Positions 48,866-61,531 of a DNA stretch of 64,000 nt are shown here, piece by piece. A model generated the notes under the pieces. The model was given only the letters and a program-made list of their open reading frames with translations. It ran no database searches and had not been told where the DNA came from. Origin of the DNA: Eutreptiella sp. 'Long Island Sound 2002' (lineage: Eukaryota > Euglenozoa > Euglenophyceae > Eutreptiales > Eutreptiaceae); assembly GCA_964036045.1 (NCBI GenBank), contig OZ038391.1:38792232-38856231 (forward strand). Direction: 5' to 3'. The position numbers were made by a program, and so were the translations under genes. How positions within the stretch are numbered: position 1 is the stretch's first letter; every line of letters starts with the position of its first letter.

Positions 48866-51800
48866 TTTCAAGCGCCGGATTTGGGCCATGGACTCCAAAC
48901 CCACAAAGAGGGGCTGCAGATGGACAATGCAGGATTAAATACAAAGCATCAATCTTTTATAAACAAAGCAAATGGTTTTAATGTGAAAACTGACAACAGT
49001 CTGGCCCAATAGAATAGTGATAAGCACTTCATGTGCACAGTTTGGAATGCAATGGAGTTGGTTAGGAATCTGGGGCATGTAGGCTGGGCCAAACACAGGA
49101 TATGGCTTGGCCAGCTTGGCCAAGCAACTGAATTCAGAATCAGTTAAAAAATAGAACCACATTGAGTAGATGAAACTTTTGAGTATCTGGGTTCTGATAC
49201 TGGGAGACCACTAGGCTTAACCTTTAAGGAAAAAGGCATGAAGTGCCTAGTTTATTTCGGTATAACCTCCACGAAGGAAGATACCTTCGCTCTCTTGAGT
49301 AGTAGGGGTAAACTTGGTCAAAAAGCAGCTAGAACTCTACTAAAGATTGGCTTCAGTTTTGTGTTTCGGACTCTCTTGCACACAATTGGCATCGTTGTGT
49401 TTGAAACTCGCTTGGATGCATGATACAAGCATTGCACTTTCGTCATTGGGCAGAGACAACATTGCGAAATGCAAGTAAAATGTGAGTGTAACTTGAGCGT
49501 CGTTGTTTTGCTTTCATTTTTTCCTTGGTTGATTTGCAAGGAAAGGAGTTGGGTGTGTTTGCTATGGAGCCCAAAAACTGTTCCATTCTCCAAAAAGCGC
49601 AAGGAATGGAATGGTATGCTGACACAAAGATCGGGAATGGAAAACGTCAACAAGCAGGGCTTCGTCATAATAACGAGTGAATGAAGATTTTTTCAGTCTT
49701 CAAAGAAGTCAGCGCCGCTATACCCGTACTATTGGTCATCTTCGCAACCCGCTACATACGTTAACCGGAGACCCGGACCATGGAAGGGAGGGGATTGGTG
49801 TAATGAAAACTTACCGAGGGGATGCAAGTGGGTGGTAAACGACAAAAGATAAGGAAACAAAGAATGAAGGAGAAAAACAGACGACGAAGAGCACACAAGT
49901 GAAAGCAAATCACACGAAATGTCAAAGTGATTTCACCTCTAATTTTTTCGCCGTTCCATAAAAGGGCATGCTTGGTGCCCTACCCCTGTGTATTCATAGC
50001 TACAATGGAGGTGATGTGTTATCTTTGCCATCCACGCTGTTTGGCAACCAGTTTCTTTGTCCTCGTAAAGTTCCGAAAAAGCTTTGATTCTTTCTCATTC
50101 TAAATCAAGGAAGGCTTGTAGGCCATCTTGTCCAACCAAGGTTTTGAATGTCATTAAAAGAATGGGTCCATGGCTCACTGTTTAGCTTTTCCAAAAGCAC
50201 ATTGCGATTCAACATTCTATGCAACTCTGCACAAAAAGGCATGGTTCCACCAAGTTTTTCCAAACTTGCAAGGCAAAGCAGCATTTAGCACACTTTTTTT
50301 ACGGGTAGCCTTCGCCTATGCCTCATCCTTGATCTCAGGCGCGATTGAGCACACCGTTAGATCAGCTCTTTCCTCCATCTATTTCGTTAAAAGTCTCATC
50401 TACCAAAGAGGGTTTTAGAACCCTCTTCACCTTACACGGCTCGCTACGGCTGCATATAGGCCGACGAAAAAAAAGATCTCTCCAGATGAAACTCTGTTGC
50501 AAAATAAGTACGTGTCATGTCATGTGTCGCCTTCTGTGTTTCTTCATGGATGCGTCGCCTCCTCCGGCCACTCCAGTGTGTTGCTAGCATACCTCATGCC
50601 TTCCATAGCTTTAGCTAAAGTATTGCGGTGACCATCCCACTTAGCTGCGCCTTTGCAATCACTCTTGGACTTGATCAAGCACTCCGCGGTGACGCATTTC
50701 ATGTCAGACGGCTTTTTCTCCGGAAAAAAAAAGGCATAAAAGACCTTCAAAGGAGGCTCTAGGACGGCCTTGTTCTGTCACGCGCTACTAGCGAGCGTTT
50801 GTCCACCTTTCGTTACCTCTGTCAGTCATCCTACGGTGCGTCACTTGGATTCTTGCATCTAAACACATTGATTCAGAGAATGAGAAATGTTGCATCTTTA
50901 TGTACGTTTGTTTCAAAATTTCATTCGTGGAAAATCTTCCATTACATGCTAGCATTCAAACAGGCGTGACGCAATTCCCACGGTCTCTGCGCCGCGCATT
51001 CTTCTGGCGCCCATTTCAACAGCATCGATCAATTTTTTGATATTAAAACAAAAAAAATTTTTAAAGTTGCTGGATTTGACCTAAAATTTGACCGATTTAA
51101 AAGCGCAAGCAATCATGGCACCTAAGACCGGTTACTTTACGTTAGGGTGTGAAGGCGGAATAAATAGTCCTATTAGATAGGATGAAAGTTGGCATGGGTT
51201 CCCAGGTCACCTCAGAAGGCTCATAACCATCCTTTAGGGTTAAGATTTTCCATCGTTGATTATACTCGTGGCGAGCAATACCTGCCTCGCCCAATGAGTT
51301 TGTATTTTGCCCATCTCTGTATCTCTATGCAAGAGGAAAAAGGGGGTGTTACCCTTTCATATTTTCATTTTCATTTTCTTGCGCAATTCAAATGCAGCAT
51401 TCAAATAGGGTGAAAATTGCCAACTCTACACGCCACTTGCAAAAACGACCTTGTGTCAAAACAACCATAGGTGTTTGTTTCCGCAACAGAAGTGTGGTCC
51501 ATATTCGTTGTGGGAGGGGGGGTTCCTGCCCCCACGGAAATGAATTTACCAACTGTACCCCGGGGGGTATTAAGACGAAGTAGAAGACACAATGCATTGG
51601 AGGTCCTGGTTGCTTTTGCGAAGGATCAAACGGAAGGTGTGAAAGCTGTGCTTATGGGGAAAAATGAAATGGTCAGGGTGCGAAAAGAGATGGCAACAAG
51701 GGGAAATTATTGAATGCAAATTGTGCAACGGAGCACATGACCTACCAGTAATACTCAACATGTCGCCATGTGCCCAACATGGAAAAGCAGCTTCTGGAAA

Positions 51801-53300
51801 GCAGGGGCAACTAGTATGGGAGCACTGTAGCAAAGAGGCCGCGAAATGGAGAAAGTTTGCCATGGAGGAGGAGCAATTAGTGTGTGCTTTGCTGCGCATC
51901 CCAAAAAATGAGTGGGAGCCCTATGGCAATGCTTAACATTAGGATTGTACCGCTTAGTATGGTGCCTTTGAGGCTCATGTGCACTTTGTGTATTACCGTC
52001 CATTGCTTCTTGTAATATGCTTTCCCGCATTTGCAACTTAACTCTTTCTTGTAACCATTACACTGTCGCTCTATGAGGTCATCTTGCGCACTATGCGCGC
52101 GCTGTGCACAAACTTTGTCCAAGACCATACCCCAACTACATGGTAATGCTTTGTGCCAGCAACGATGAGCCTTGTTATGCATTGAAATGAGTTCCTTTCA
52201 TGTGTTGCCCTCACATCTAGTACATTTGCATATGTTGTTGCGCATCTCATTGAAGAAAGGTACCTCTTTTGCTACCATGGGGATACATTTGGGTACCGTT
52301 TCTGGAACTACTATGTGCCTCCAAGCAATTGAGGCAGCACCCCACCACACAATAACCATCGACCGCCCTCTCTTCGGCACTGATTTCTGCTTTCTTGTCC
52401 GCTTCTTTGAGTGACACTATGTTCTGTAAGTCAATGTTCTCAACCTCTTTATTGCTCATACGCCACTCATCCCATGCTACAGCACACACATATGCACACA
52501 CATCAGCTGTGGCACATCACAAAGATATTTCTGATCAAATTCTGCACATTGCATAAATTTGCAGCACCACCTACATCCAAAACAACGGTGCAAAATGACT
52601 GTGATTGCGTTCTATTCTTCAGCTGGAAGCACATAATCAAGAGCAAATGTCAACGTCATGGTGTTGAGATCACGTTCCGGGATATTCGAAATATTGACTC
52701 AAGAAACAGCATGGTCAGACAGGGTTTCCGTCTTTGGACAAGCCTGTGATTGTACAATGGGTAGGAACAAAGATACTCTCGACAGTTCCTTGCTTATTAA
52801 CTGCTGAATAATTGAACATACGAGTAGCATTCAATGCAACTTGATGGGAAGGGAAGCTGGCAGAGAAATGCTTTTTGTGCATGCCAAACACCTCAGCATC
52901 AGATGAAGATGGCTTGAACACGTATATAGGACACATCGGATGAACGATAGCATTTTAGGGGGATACCACGCAATAGCTGATACTTTTTAAACTCTTTGCA
53001 TTGTTCTTGCACTGCTTCACCAATGTTTCGGCAGTGTTTCTGCACCTTTTGGAACAGAACCACTACATCCCGTGGGTGAGTGGGTTGTTTCTCTTGATAC
53101 AGGTCACTTTCATCTGGTAGTGAACGAGAGCCCAAGCAGGCTTCTTCATGATGCAGAGATCCTTGGCCCCCTGAGGCTTTCAACGTGCCTTGCATTTGCA
53201 GCATTCTGTAGTCTGTGACAAGGCTGTGACAATGCTTTTTGTTTTTCAGTTGTTTGTCCTTCCTGCATGCACACCATTGCACGGAGTTCTGGACCCAAAG
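48866..53300. other. AT-richer block without an intact gene
   Basis: Base composition is visibly more AT-rich than the flanks, and the G/C runs common elsewhere are almost absent. A perfect 9-bp stem-loop (AAGAGGGTT, loop TTAG, AACCCTCTT) lies at 50406-50427. Poly-A/T steps occur near 51030-51065. The right third carries protein-like minus-strand frames, listed separately. The rest shows nothing I recognise. Confidence 0.4.
51950..53282 (-). pseudogene. possible decayed transposon-like coding region
   Basis: Successive minus-strand frames read protein-like text with Lys/Glu/Cys/His-rich stretches: RDVVVLFQKVQKHCRNIGEA (53070-53000 area), KPSSSDAEVFGMHKKHF (52915-52860), NNICKCTRCEGNT (52245-52200) and ELSCKCGKAYYKKQW (52060-52010). 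Frames change and stops intervene, so no intact gene remains. The Cys/His pairs would suit a zinc-binding transposon protein, but no family is identified. Confidence 0.25.
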
Positions 53301-56113
53301 CTACCAGACAAAACACTGACGCACCTCCCCCACACACCCCGAGGGTGAAGGCACATGAGGGCTGGGTGTTATCACAGCAAACCGAAGCAATAATCCCCAC
53401 AACTGGGGCTCCAGCTTTTTCAATGACGGGGGCAGGTGCCAATAGCGGCCTCTGGGCGGACAGGCTACGTTGGCCAGACCCCGTGAGGCCCAGAAGTGAT
53501 CTGCACCAAAAATTCCAGAAAAAGGCAAAAATGATACTTTTGGAATCAGCGCCACAAGGGGGTGCAGGAAAGTCGCCATTTGTCTGGGATACAGTCAAAA
53601 TTTTTCTCAGCATTTTTTACCTCCCCCCCAAAAAACTATTTGAGCCCCTGGCCGGCCCCTCCCTGCGCCTGCATGGGGCTTGACACCCCCTCCTTCGTGG
53701 ATGGAAAATCCGCTGTGAGTACCTGCCAAGCCTGTCACCTTCGATAGCGCAGTGACCCACAAGAAGCACGGCCCATGCGAGCCTGGCACACAGTCACCAT
53801 TTGGCGCATACAGACTCACCCCGATCCCTGTATCGTTTTGTAGGCCGTCAGGAAATCCCATGACCACATTGTCTCATGAGTGGGACCGCAAAAGAAAGAT
53901 CCCAGGATCACTGTACTGCAGGATCATTCCACACTGAGGGAAGTGGGTGCTGAAAGCAGATGTGCAGCCGAATGTCTGCACGTGCAGGGGTCAGCAAGCC
54001 TGAAAGCATTCTCAGGTATGTCGCATCCCATGGGTTGGCGAGGGCCCACGTTTCAAGTGACAACATGGATGAGTACTGGATCTCGGGGTAGTTGTCCCAC
54101 AAAGTAGGACACCCCTGGGGCTGTTTACTTTCTCTGTTCATTTCCTTTGTCTACCCTCTTTCCGGGGGATGGTTTCTGTCTTGTGGTTCAAAACAAGTGC
54201 ACGGTCTTCCAGACGTCTTCCTGATTAGCACACAACCATCCGATGCAGCGGATACCACTCAAACAGCAACCGTAAAACCGAACGAATTCGATGGTGAGCG
54301 ACTTTTGAGGAATGCCTGGCGCGGTGGATTGCTACGTTGCCCTGATCGAAGGTGCAAGCCTATGAGACCAGATGCAAGCAGTGCCTAAAAAGCCCTTGTG
54401 CAGCGGCCCCTGGCAGACGGGCACTACATAGAAAATCCAACTTGCCCATCCGTACATACATGCATGCACAACGTAACCAGCCTCTGCCCAACCTCTGCGA
54501 CATTAGTACTCGGCGCTGCAAGAATGCACTCAATCCCCACACGCAACCCTCCCCCCCCCTTTGCGCAAACACCAGGAAAGTTGAGCCATTTGTCCGACCC
54601 TAGTCCTCAGATGGATCATTTCATGTTGGTGGACGGCTTGGTCGTTGCGCAAGGGGAGGGGGGAAGGGGGAGGGGGGGTTGCACAAACACCATGAACTCA
54701 TGGATAGGCAAAGGAGTTTCCTGTCACCCAAAAGCGTAGTCCAGTTGGCCCAACATCCTTGCCCGAGCCTGTTGCACGCTGCATGGGCATCGTGCGCATA
54801 CCGTAGGCACAGCATGTGTAGAAGCTCTGCCATCGTCCCCCACCCGTCCCACATCCAACAGGCGAACTCCCAGGACTTACAGAAACAGCACCCTGTGTTC
54901 TTCGAAGAGGGGCATTGTTGACGCGCCATGCTACACCCTGACGTGCCTGAACTGACCCAAAGAACAAGGCAGTAGCCCTGTTACCTCAGACAGCCCAGAT
55001 GTACAGCAAAGCAAACCAAGTCCCATACCCCTCCTTTCCTGCAAACCGTGCCATATGACAGCACGCGGAAATCTGCCATTGCAACTTAGTAAGACCGAAG
55101 ACACCAAATCCATTGTTCGAAAGGCGCTGTGTGCGCCAGTCGGAGTGGATGCGTGAATTTTCATACTTCAGTGGCCGGCAGAGGCCACCACGTGCTGTAG
55201 GGATGCATGACAACGAGTTTGCGGAATAGTGCGCTTCTCTTGCAATCAGCGCTGCCAGAGAGACTGCGCAACAAAGCAAGAAAGCACAGGTCTGACGTGG
55301 ACAGACGGTACGACGGAGGCCCATCCTGCATTGCATCTCGAAGTGCAACCCCAACTGAACAGATATATAGTCAGTGCTACCTCAACATGCACGCCGCACA
55401 ATCCACATGCACACGCAGGTACCACCAGGAACCTGGATGTTGCAAATGCTGGAGGCACTTTGCACTGCAGTTGGCTGCCACACATAACATATGATGCGAC
55501 ACTAGTGCAGACCACACACACACACACACACAGGAAAGCAAACTATTAAAAGATGCAGAGCCTTTACAGGTGTGCATTGGACTGCCCTTTAGACCACTGT
55601 TGACCAACCCGTCGTCAATCAGTGTCAGACTCCACTACTTTTCATCTTAGTCCTGTCGCTCATCCTCCAGCCGCCGTCGGTTACCGGCCTCAGCCTGTCC
55701 GTAACGGATGTCCTTGACAAAACTAAGAAAGCACGACGAAAAACAACGCACAGCCTGAAGGGCGGCTGTCACTGTGCGCGTCATCAGAACAATCGTGGGA
55801 AAGATGACCTAACCTGACCTCAAGCGTGAGATCAGAATATTATGTACAATAATGGTACAACAACGTGCTCCACCGGCTGTGAAGGCACGCCACAATGGTT
55901 TCTGACTCTTGAAGTCGGACTGCGTACAGACAGATTTAACTTTGAGTCACGCAAATATTCTCTGGTATGCAACATCACTTCTGCCAGAATTCTCTGAACC
56001 AAATATTGTTCAATCGATTCGGGGAACCACCAATCCATCCAGGCAAACAACAATACCAACTGCAACACCAGCTTCACCAGCCACCAATCATTTGTTTTGT
56101 TTTGTTTCCTTAG
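53301..56113. other. intergenic region, nothing identified
   Basis: Only a short CA run (about 55512-55532) and G-rich low complexity (54651-54679) stand out. A donor-like CTCAG|GTATGT at 54015 has no convincing coding sequence upstream. Confidence 0.35.
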
Positions 56114-56443
56114 GTCACTTCAACTTTGGCTACGTTGTTTTTTGCTTTGCTCGAGGCATTTTTGTACATGTCTATTGAATTTGGCAGTGGTGCTGCCAGC
56201 CCATATTTTTTCTACATTTGCCGAGGATCATATATTCAAAAAATGGTGTTTTGCACCCGTGGCGCTAGGAGACGCCCAAAAGAGGCAGTGCCTCAGGGAC
56301 CTCAGAACGCGCCGCTAGCGCCACGCGCAGGCGACAAGAAACTACCACCAGACCCCAGAGCAGTGGCGGTAAGTGCAGCGCCGTACCCGGGGCACCCCCA
56401 GGCACATCCACAAGGTGCCCCTGGCCAACAGGGTGCTTATTGA
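56114..56443 (+). CDS. candidate exon with a membrane-spanning segment
   Basis: A textbook acceptor (TTTGTTTCCTTAG|GTC) opens a frame starting with valine. It reads a hydrophobic stretch (LATLFFALLEAFLYMSIEF), SPYFFYICRGSYIQ, a basic cluster and a Pro/Gln-rich tail ending GAPGQQGAY before the stop at 56441-56443. A strong internal donor (GCG|GTAAGT at 56369) could instead end the exon at 56368. Four-span vesicle proteins often end in such Pro/Gln/Tyr tails, but one segment is not enough to assign a family. No upstream exon was found. Confidence 0.3.
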   Translation, partial: VTSTLATLFFALLEAFLYMSIEFGSGAASPYFFYICRGSYIQKMVFCTRGARRRPKEAVPQGPQNAPLAPRAGDKKLPPDPRAVAVSAAPYPGHPQAHPQGAPGQQGAY

Positions 56444-58740
56444 AAATTATTGGTGTGGGCTTCCAAACACATCCCCATACAAAAGCGAGAACTCTTGCAC
56501 AGAATGTTAGTTCTCGTGCTAATGCGCAATGATTAAGTGAGAACCCTACACTGTTTACTCGCGAATATTGAAATAACATGCAGTCACGTTTGGGGGGCTT
56601 TGTCCTGTGACCCTGGCACGACAGAAAGACGCAAAGGAATACCCCAAACTCACAACGAGCTGAGGTATCTGAGATGCCCATTACCACAAAAAGTAAGAAA
56701 ACCTCATTTCCTTTTGCTGCCAATTGATTTGCCATTAAAATGGGTTCACACAAGATGCAAACAGACGCACATCATATTGTAGAGCTTAGAATAAATTGTG
56801 GTTAGGAACTGCCCCCCCCCCCGCCCCCCTGCCTGCAACACACACCACGTCCCCAAAAGAGGCATGAAAGTACTGCCGCAGTAGTATCACACTCGCTGCG
56901 AGCACCAAAGACAGCGCTTCTGGACATTGACCTAATTGATATTGACCCTAAGTACGCATGAGGCACAACAACCAATCCTGCATAAACCGCAAGTTCCACC
57001 TCCTGCATTACTACTGATCAGCTGAATCATGTTCACTGTGCCATTAGCTGCTCCAGGGCAACTAGTCCCTGGTCCTGAACAAGGATACTCCTCGCCCAAC
57101 ACAGAACACTATACACCCACTGTACACACACCCAATATGGGAATCCTGAGTACTCCCCAACCTGGGCCAGAAAATAGAGGAGGGTCGCCCAGGTGGGGTG
57201 CCGGGTGCGAAGCCCCACGACAGGGCCCGGGCATCGCCTTCGGCGGTGTACTAACAGTGTTGGGTGTATGTGCCTGTGGCGCGAAACACCATAGGGGCGT
57301 CAAGTTGTTTTCACAGGGTCGCCGGCAATTTTTGGGATACCGGCGGGCGCCCCTGCACCCTCCTCTCTTTCCGAGCTCTAGTTGAGTCACCCATAGTTGA
57401 GTTACCCTCCAGGGAGTAGCCTGTGGGGGTAGCCTGGGGCTCAGGAAGGGGTTCTGGGTGCCCCCCCCCCTCCCCCCCGTCCGATGCTTGTGGATGGTGC
57501 CCTATGCCGGGCGAAACACTCCCTAGCTTGTGGGTGGTGCCCTATGCGGGGCGGAACCCTCCAGTGGACGCGGTCCTATCCCCCCTCCTCCCCTCCTTCT
57601 CTTCCCCGTGCTTGTCATGGCTCGTCTAATGTGCTCCCTCCTCTCCCTCTTGGTTCTGGTTCGTGTATCACATTCGTGGTCACGATGCCTTGGGCTTTGT
57701 GGGACAGCTATCGGTCAGAGTCGCCGGCAGACATGCCTGGCGGCCTGTGCCCGTGGGATGGCCCCCCTAGAGATGGCCCATCCATCCATCCATCTATCCA
57801 ATATGGGAACCCTTGCACTGCGCGCACACTGCGCGCTACTTTTGGACTGGATTCCCCTGCGAAGAACCCCCATACCGACCCCTTCCAAACACGCTCAAAA
57901 TTAGGCCACCCCAGCTACCCTAGCTCAAGACGGTTGCGCACTACCTTCCCTTCCCATCAGATGCCATGAAATAATGTCCCTTGAATCTTTGAAGCCCTTT
58001 GGGATCCCAAAGAAGAACATCCGCCAATGTCACCAGGGACAAAGGAAAGTCTTTCTACCCATTGAATCTCGGCAACAACACGATTCAAGTAGGACTACAC
58101 ACAATGCACATTTGCCCACCATGCATCCTCAGATTATCGAGCTGCCCTCTAATGGTTGATCTTCATTTGCGCGCTTGTCATCTGCATGTTGATCTTTACC
58201 TTGACAGTTGCATCCGACGCAAGATGCAAATCAACAGAGGCTGATGCAGAGTGCCCACATTGAGGGCTGCCATAGTGGGGAGAAATCAACCTAGAAAGTA
58301 GAACATGCGGCGAGTGAAAATGGGGGGAAATGGGTGAAAACCCAAAAATGCTTCATCCCATGCAAAAGAAGCACGAGAATACGTGTTATCAAACAATAAT
58401 GATGCCCTTAGTACCACAAAGTGTGGGTTTCTAGTAAATCTTCCAAAGCACAAGCCCCAGAGCCCAAGTGAGTGAAAGCAAGGGATAGTCGGCACATAGG
58501 CGACTGTTGGGGGCTCGGCCCAATGCGAAGTATACAGCTGAAACCTGCACTGTAGGATGCGCACTGAAACTAACAGCCAAGGACAAGCCTCAGGGGAAAT
58601 GTTTGCCCGGCGCACGCCCGGCGCACTACTTTTCTATTAACTATCCCAACTTCAGTCCCAGATTTACCCTCTCATGGAGAAGCCCCCCAAGTAGACCACA
58701 TTGCACTGCACACCTTCCCTACAAAGCACATTGCATAATA
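56444..58740. other. intergenic region with a small tandem duplication
   Basis: GCTTGTGG followed by TGGTGCCCTATGC repeats at 57486 and 57526 (period 40). C runs lie at about 56812-56827 and 57461-57478. A fragment TGATGC-CTTAGTA-C-CAAAGT (58403-58444) recurs in similar form at 60051-60094. No gene is seen. Confidence 0.4.
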
Positions 58741-59516
58741 CCGTGCGAATTCCAAAGTTTCGCGGAATCCTAATTTTTGCGTTGGGTGTTTTGAATTAAC
58801 AATAAGCAAAATTTTTGCGGCAGCATCCAAAATGGGCAAAAATGGGCAAAAAAAATTTTTTGCGATTTTTTTTGCGGAACCCATTTTTGCGCAGGGCGTT
58901 GGACCAAAAATTAATTTTTTTTGCGGTTTTTTTTTTTGCGTTTTGGGGATTGGGGTTGATTCCTTTTGTTGCTACTGCAAGAAACCGTGCATACCTTGGA
59001 CTCTGGGATTGCAGTCCATTGCACAAATAAGCACCAACAAGCATGGTTCAGGTCTACCAGTTTTTCAACAAACCAGTTCCAAACTTGTCCATAATAGCTA
59101 GCCCTTTATCCGCTTTGGGGCACATCAACAGCCGCATTCAAATATGCATGTCCCAAACTAGCCCCTTTATCTGCTTTGGGGCACATCAACGGCCACATTC
59201 CACTATTTTAACACTTGTGACAATTCCGGATGCATCATTCTCTGAAAGCAAAGCAAGGTGCAGAACGGGCATGAGACACAGAAGAGGGGGACAAAAAGCA
59301 GTTGGGCAAACTCTCCCGCGATTCTGGCATTCTTGCAAAAAGGGGGGCAGGGGCAAAAATTATTTTATTTTTGCGATTTTTTTTGTGGAACCCATTTTTG
59401 CGTAACGCATGAAGCCAATAATTAATTATTTTTTTGCGTTGTTTTTTTTTTTTGGCGGACAACAACACCTTGTGCCAGGAATTAAACATTTCCGCAAATC
59501 TTTAGAATTCGCACGG
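58741..59516. mobile_element. 776-bp element with terminal inverted repeats and TA flanks
   Basis: The left end CCGTGCGAATTC (58741 on) is the exact complement of the right end GAATTCGCACGG (to 59516). Similarity continues inward (AAAG-TT-GCGGAA). TA lies on both outer sides (58739-58740 and 59517-59518), fitting a TA target-site duplication. Inside, a block with TTTTGCGATTTTTTTTG and GGAACCCATTTTTGCG occurs twice in direct orientation (58857-58930 and 59369-59440). CTTTGGGGCACATCAAC is also doubled (59119 and 59176). No transposase frame is present, so it is a non-autonomous element. Confidence 0.7.
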
Positions 59517-59591
59517 TAAAGCAATATCTGTGAATTCAGCAACTCCAATTGTCATTTGTATTGTACTTAACAAACAACATTGGTCCCACAA

Positions 59592-59726
59592 GTGTCCCAC
59601 AAGTGTGGGTGTCAATACATTCATTACAATAGTGCTCCTTACACACATCACAAACTGCAACGGTGGAGCGCCTTTGGCAACACAACACACACACTTCTGC
59701 CTCATCCTCTGCCTCATCTTGCGTGG
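59592..59726 (-). pseudogene. B-box-like zinc-finger coding fragment
   Basis: The minus frame reads EVCVLCCQRR, then CDVCKEHYCNECIDTHTC, giving C-x2-C, C-x2-C, C-x2-C and H-x-C spacing typical of B-box/RING-like cross-brace fingers, preceded by an acidic stretch (DEAEDEAE). The open frame extends from 60030 to 59536 without other recognised features. A diverged, split copy lies on the plus strand at 36000-36717, so this belongs to a repeated gene or element family. Confidence 0.4.
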
Positions 59727-61531
59727 CGGCCAAGTTGCTTTGGTCAGTCCAAACATGAGGCGGGACATGCTCCCATGGTCCGTAGGGGGGGGTGACGGAC
59801 TTGCGTCCGGATGCAAAACTGTGTAAAATGCAACAAAATGCGGACTGGCTGGTGCAACTCATTGGGGCCGCCACGCCAAATGTTCCTAACCAAACCCCAA
59901 TGCCAAATTCAAAGATTGCCCCGGTTTCCTCAACAGCACCGGAAGGTTGGGGCCCAAAAGAGGGCGGAAATGCTACGTCACCCCTGCATTCTCGGGGTTC
60001 CCCAACAAAGGGGACAAAATCACAAGTCAAAACCTACGCTAGCGGTCACCATGATGCTCCTAGTATCTCAAAGTATGGGTCTCTAGTACAGCCAGACCCC
60101 CAAAAAGCTGCACTACGCTAAGTGCGCCCCCTTAGTGCACCCCCTAAAAGGCCACTGGTGGGGCACGGGTCCAAAAAGATGCCCAACGCGCTAACGTTCC
60201 CCCTTAAGGCGGTGATATACATCTTCCTAGGTGCCGTCCAATGGGCATGTGGGTGGGACCCACGAGAAAACTGCACGCAGCCGCTGGCCGGTGGGGATCT
60301 TCTTCCAGGAGCCCGCATTGGTAAAATCTAAATCTTGTGGTGGTAACCGAAGGCGGTGAAAGGCCCGCCAGACCGCGGGCTGATGTCGGCGACCGCTATG
60401 TAGCGCTAAAGCCATGAATTGGGAGTCCCCCCCAATGCACCACTTGACGCGTGCGCGTAAGCGTGTGTGTTTGTGCACGTTTGTGTGTGGGGAAAAAATG
60501 GCCCACAATCGGAGGTTTCATCACCTCAAATTGCGCACAGGGGGCCCAAAGCACAGCATGGGATGTTTCTTGATGCAATTCTCATTGCACCAAATGTGCA
60601 TCAGAAATTCTTGATCTTCATGTCCAATGAGGCCCAGGGCCCAGTGCCTCATACCAGTGCCCACTTCTATGGCTCTTTAATGGAATGACTTTGGGGCCGG
60701 TTACCACAGTCCGTTCCATTGTGGTGCAGTGTGCCAATGACCTGCAGCGGTGTTTTACTGAGCTACTATTTCGCTATTTCACGGAACCCCCGTTGTGCCA
60801 AGTGCAAGAGAAATACCCCCACAGTGTACACCTGGGGAGCAGGGGAAGCGCGCCCGGGGTAAGATATGCATATCACAGGGTGGAACGCATGGCGGCCATG
60901 AATTGGGCCTGATGTACCGTGGTGCATCTTTGTGTGGCCATTGGAAGCGCGACGGTACACAGAGAGGTGACACAGAGGATGGGATATAGCTATCCGGATG
61001 TAAAGGCCAATACATAGCAGCCAACACACAAGGGCAAGGCTTCAAGGGCGGCGCCTCAAGGACTATACTTAGAAATCGAGACATATTGTTCCTCTGGCAG
61101 CCCACTGTGTCTCCCAAAACACTATGTGTGTCTGTGTGCGACGTCCAATCATGGTTGAACAACTTTGATGCATTTGCTAGCATACAGTACCACTTTACAG
61201 CTCTGTTTGTGTGTGATGCCCAATATCATTGAAACCACATCATCACATTCACACATCACCCCTGCACAACTGTGTGTCTGTCTGCATGTGTGTCTGGGTG
61301 TGACACCAACAACACCATATTACAGAGGAAGGCCTGCATGGGTCTGTGGGTTAGCAGCCTGTGCGAGGGCGCTCTCTGCGTCACGATCATCCCTGTCTGT
61401 GTGTGACACCATAGGTCAAATCCTTGCTCAATACAAGAAGAGTATTGTTCGAGGCAGCGCATCCCACCTAAAAACCATGGCAGGAACACTCGGAAAAGGC
61501 TTTCTGTTCTGCTTCATCTAGTAGCAGTGAG
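59727..61531. other. intergenic region, no gene identified
   Basis: Apart from TG-rich stretches (60455-60490 and 61120-61300, the latter with TGTGTGTCTGTCTGC), nothing is recognised on either strand. Confidence 0.35.
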
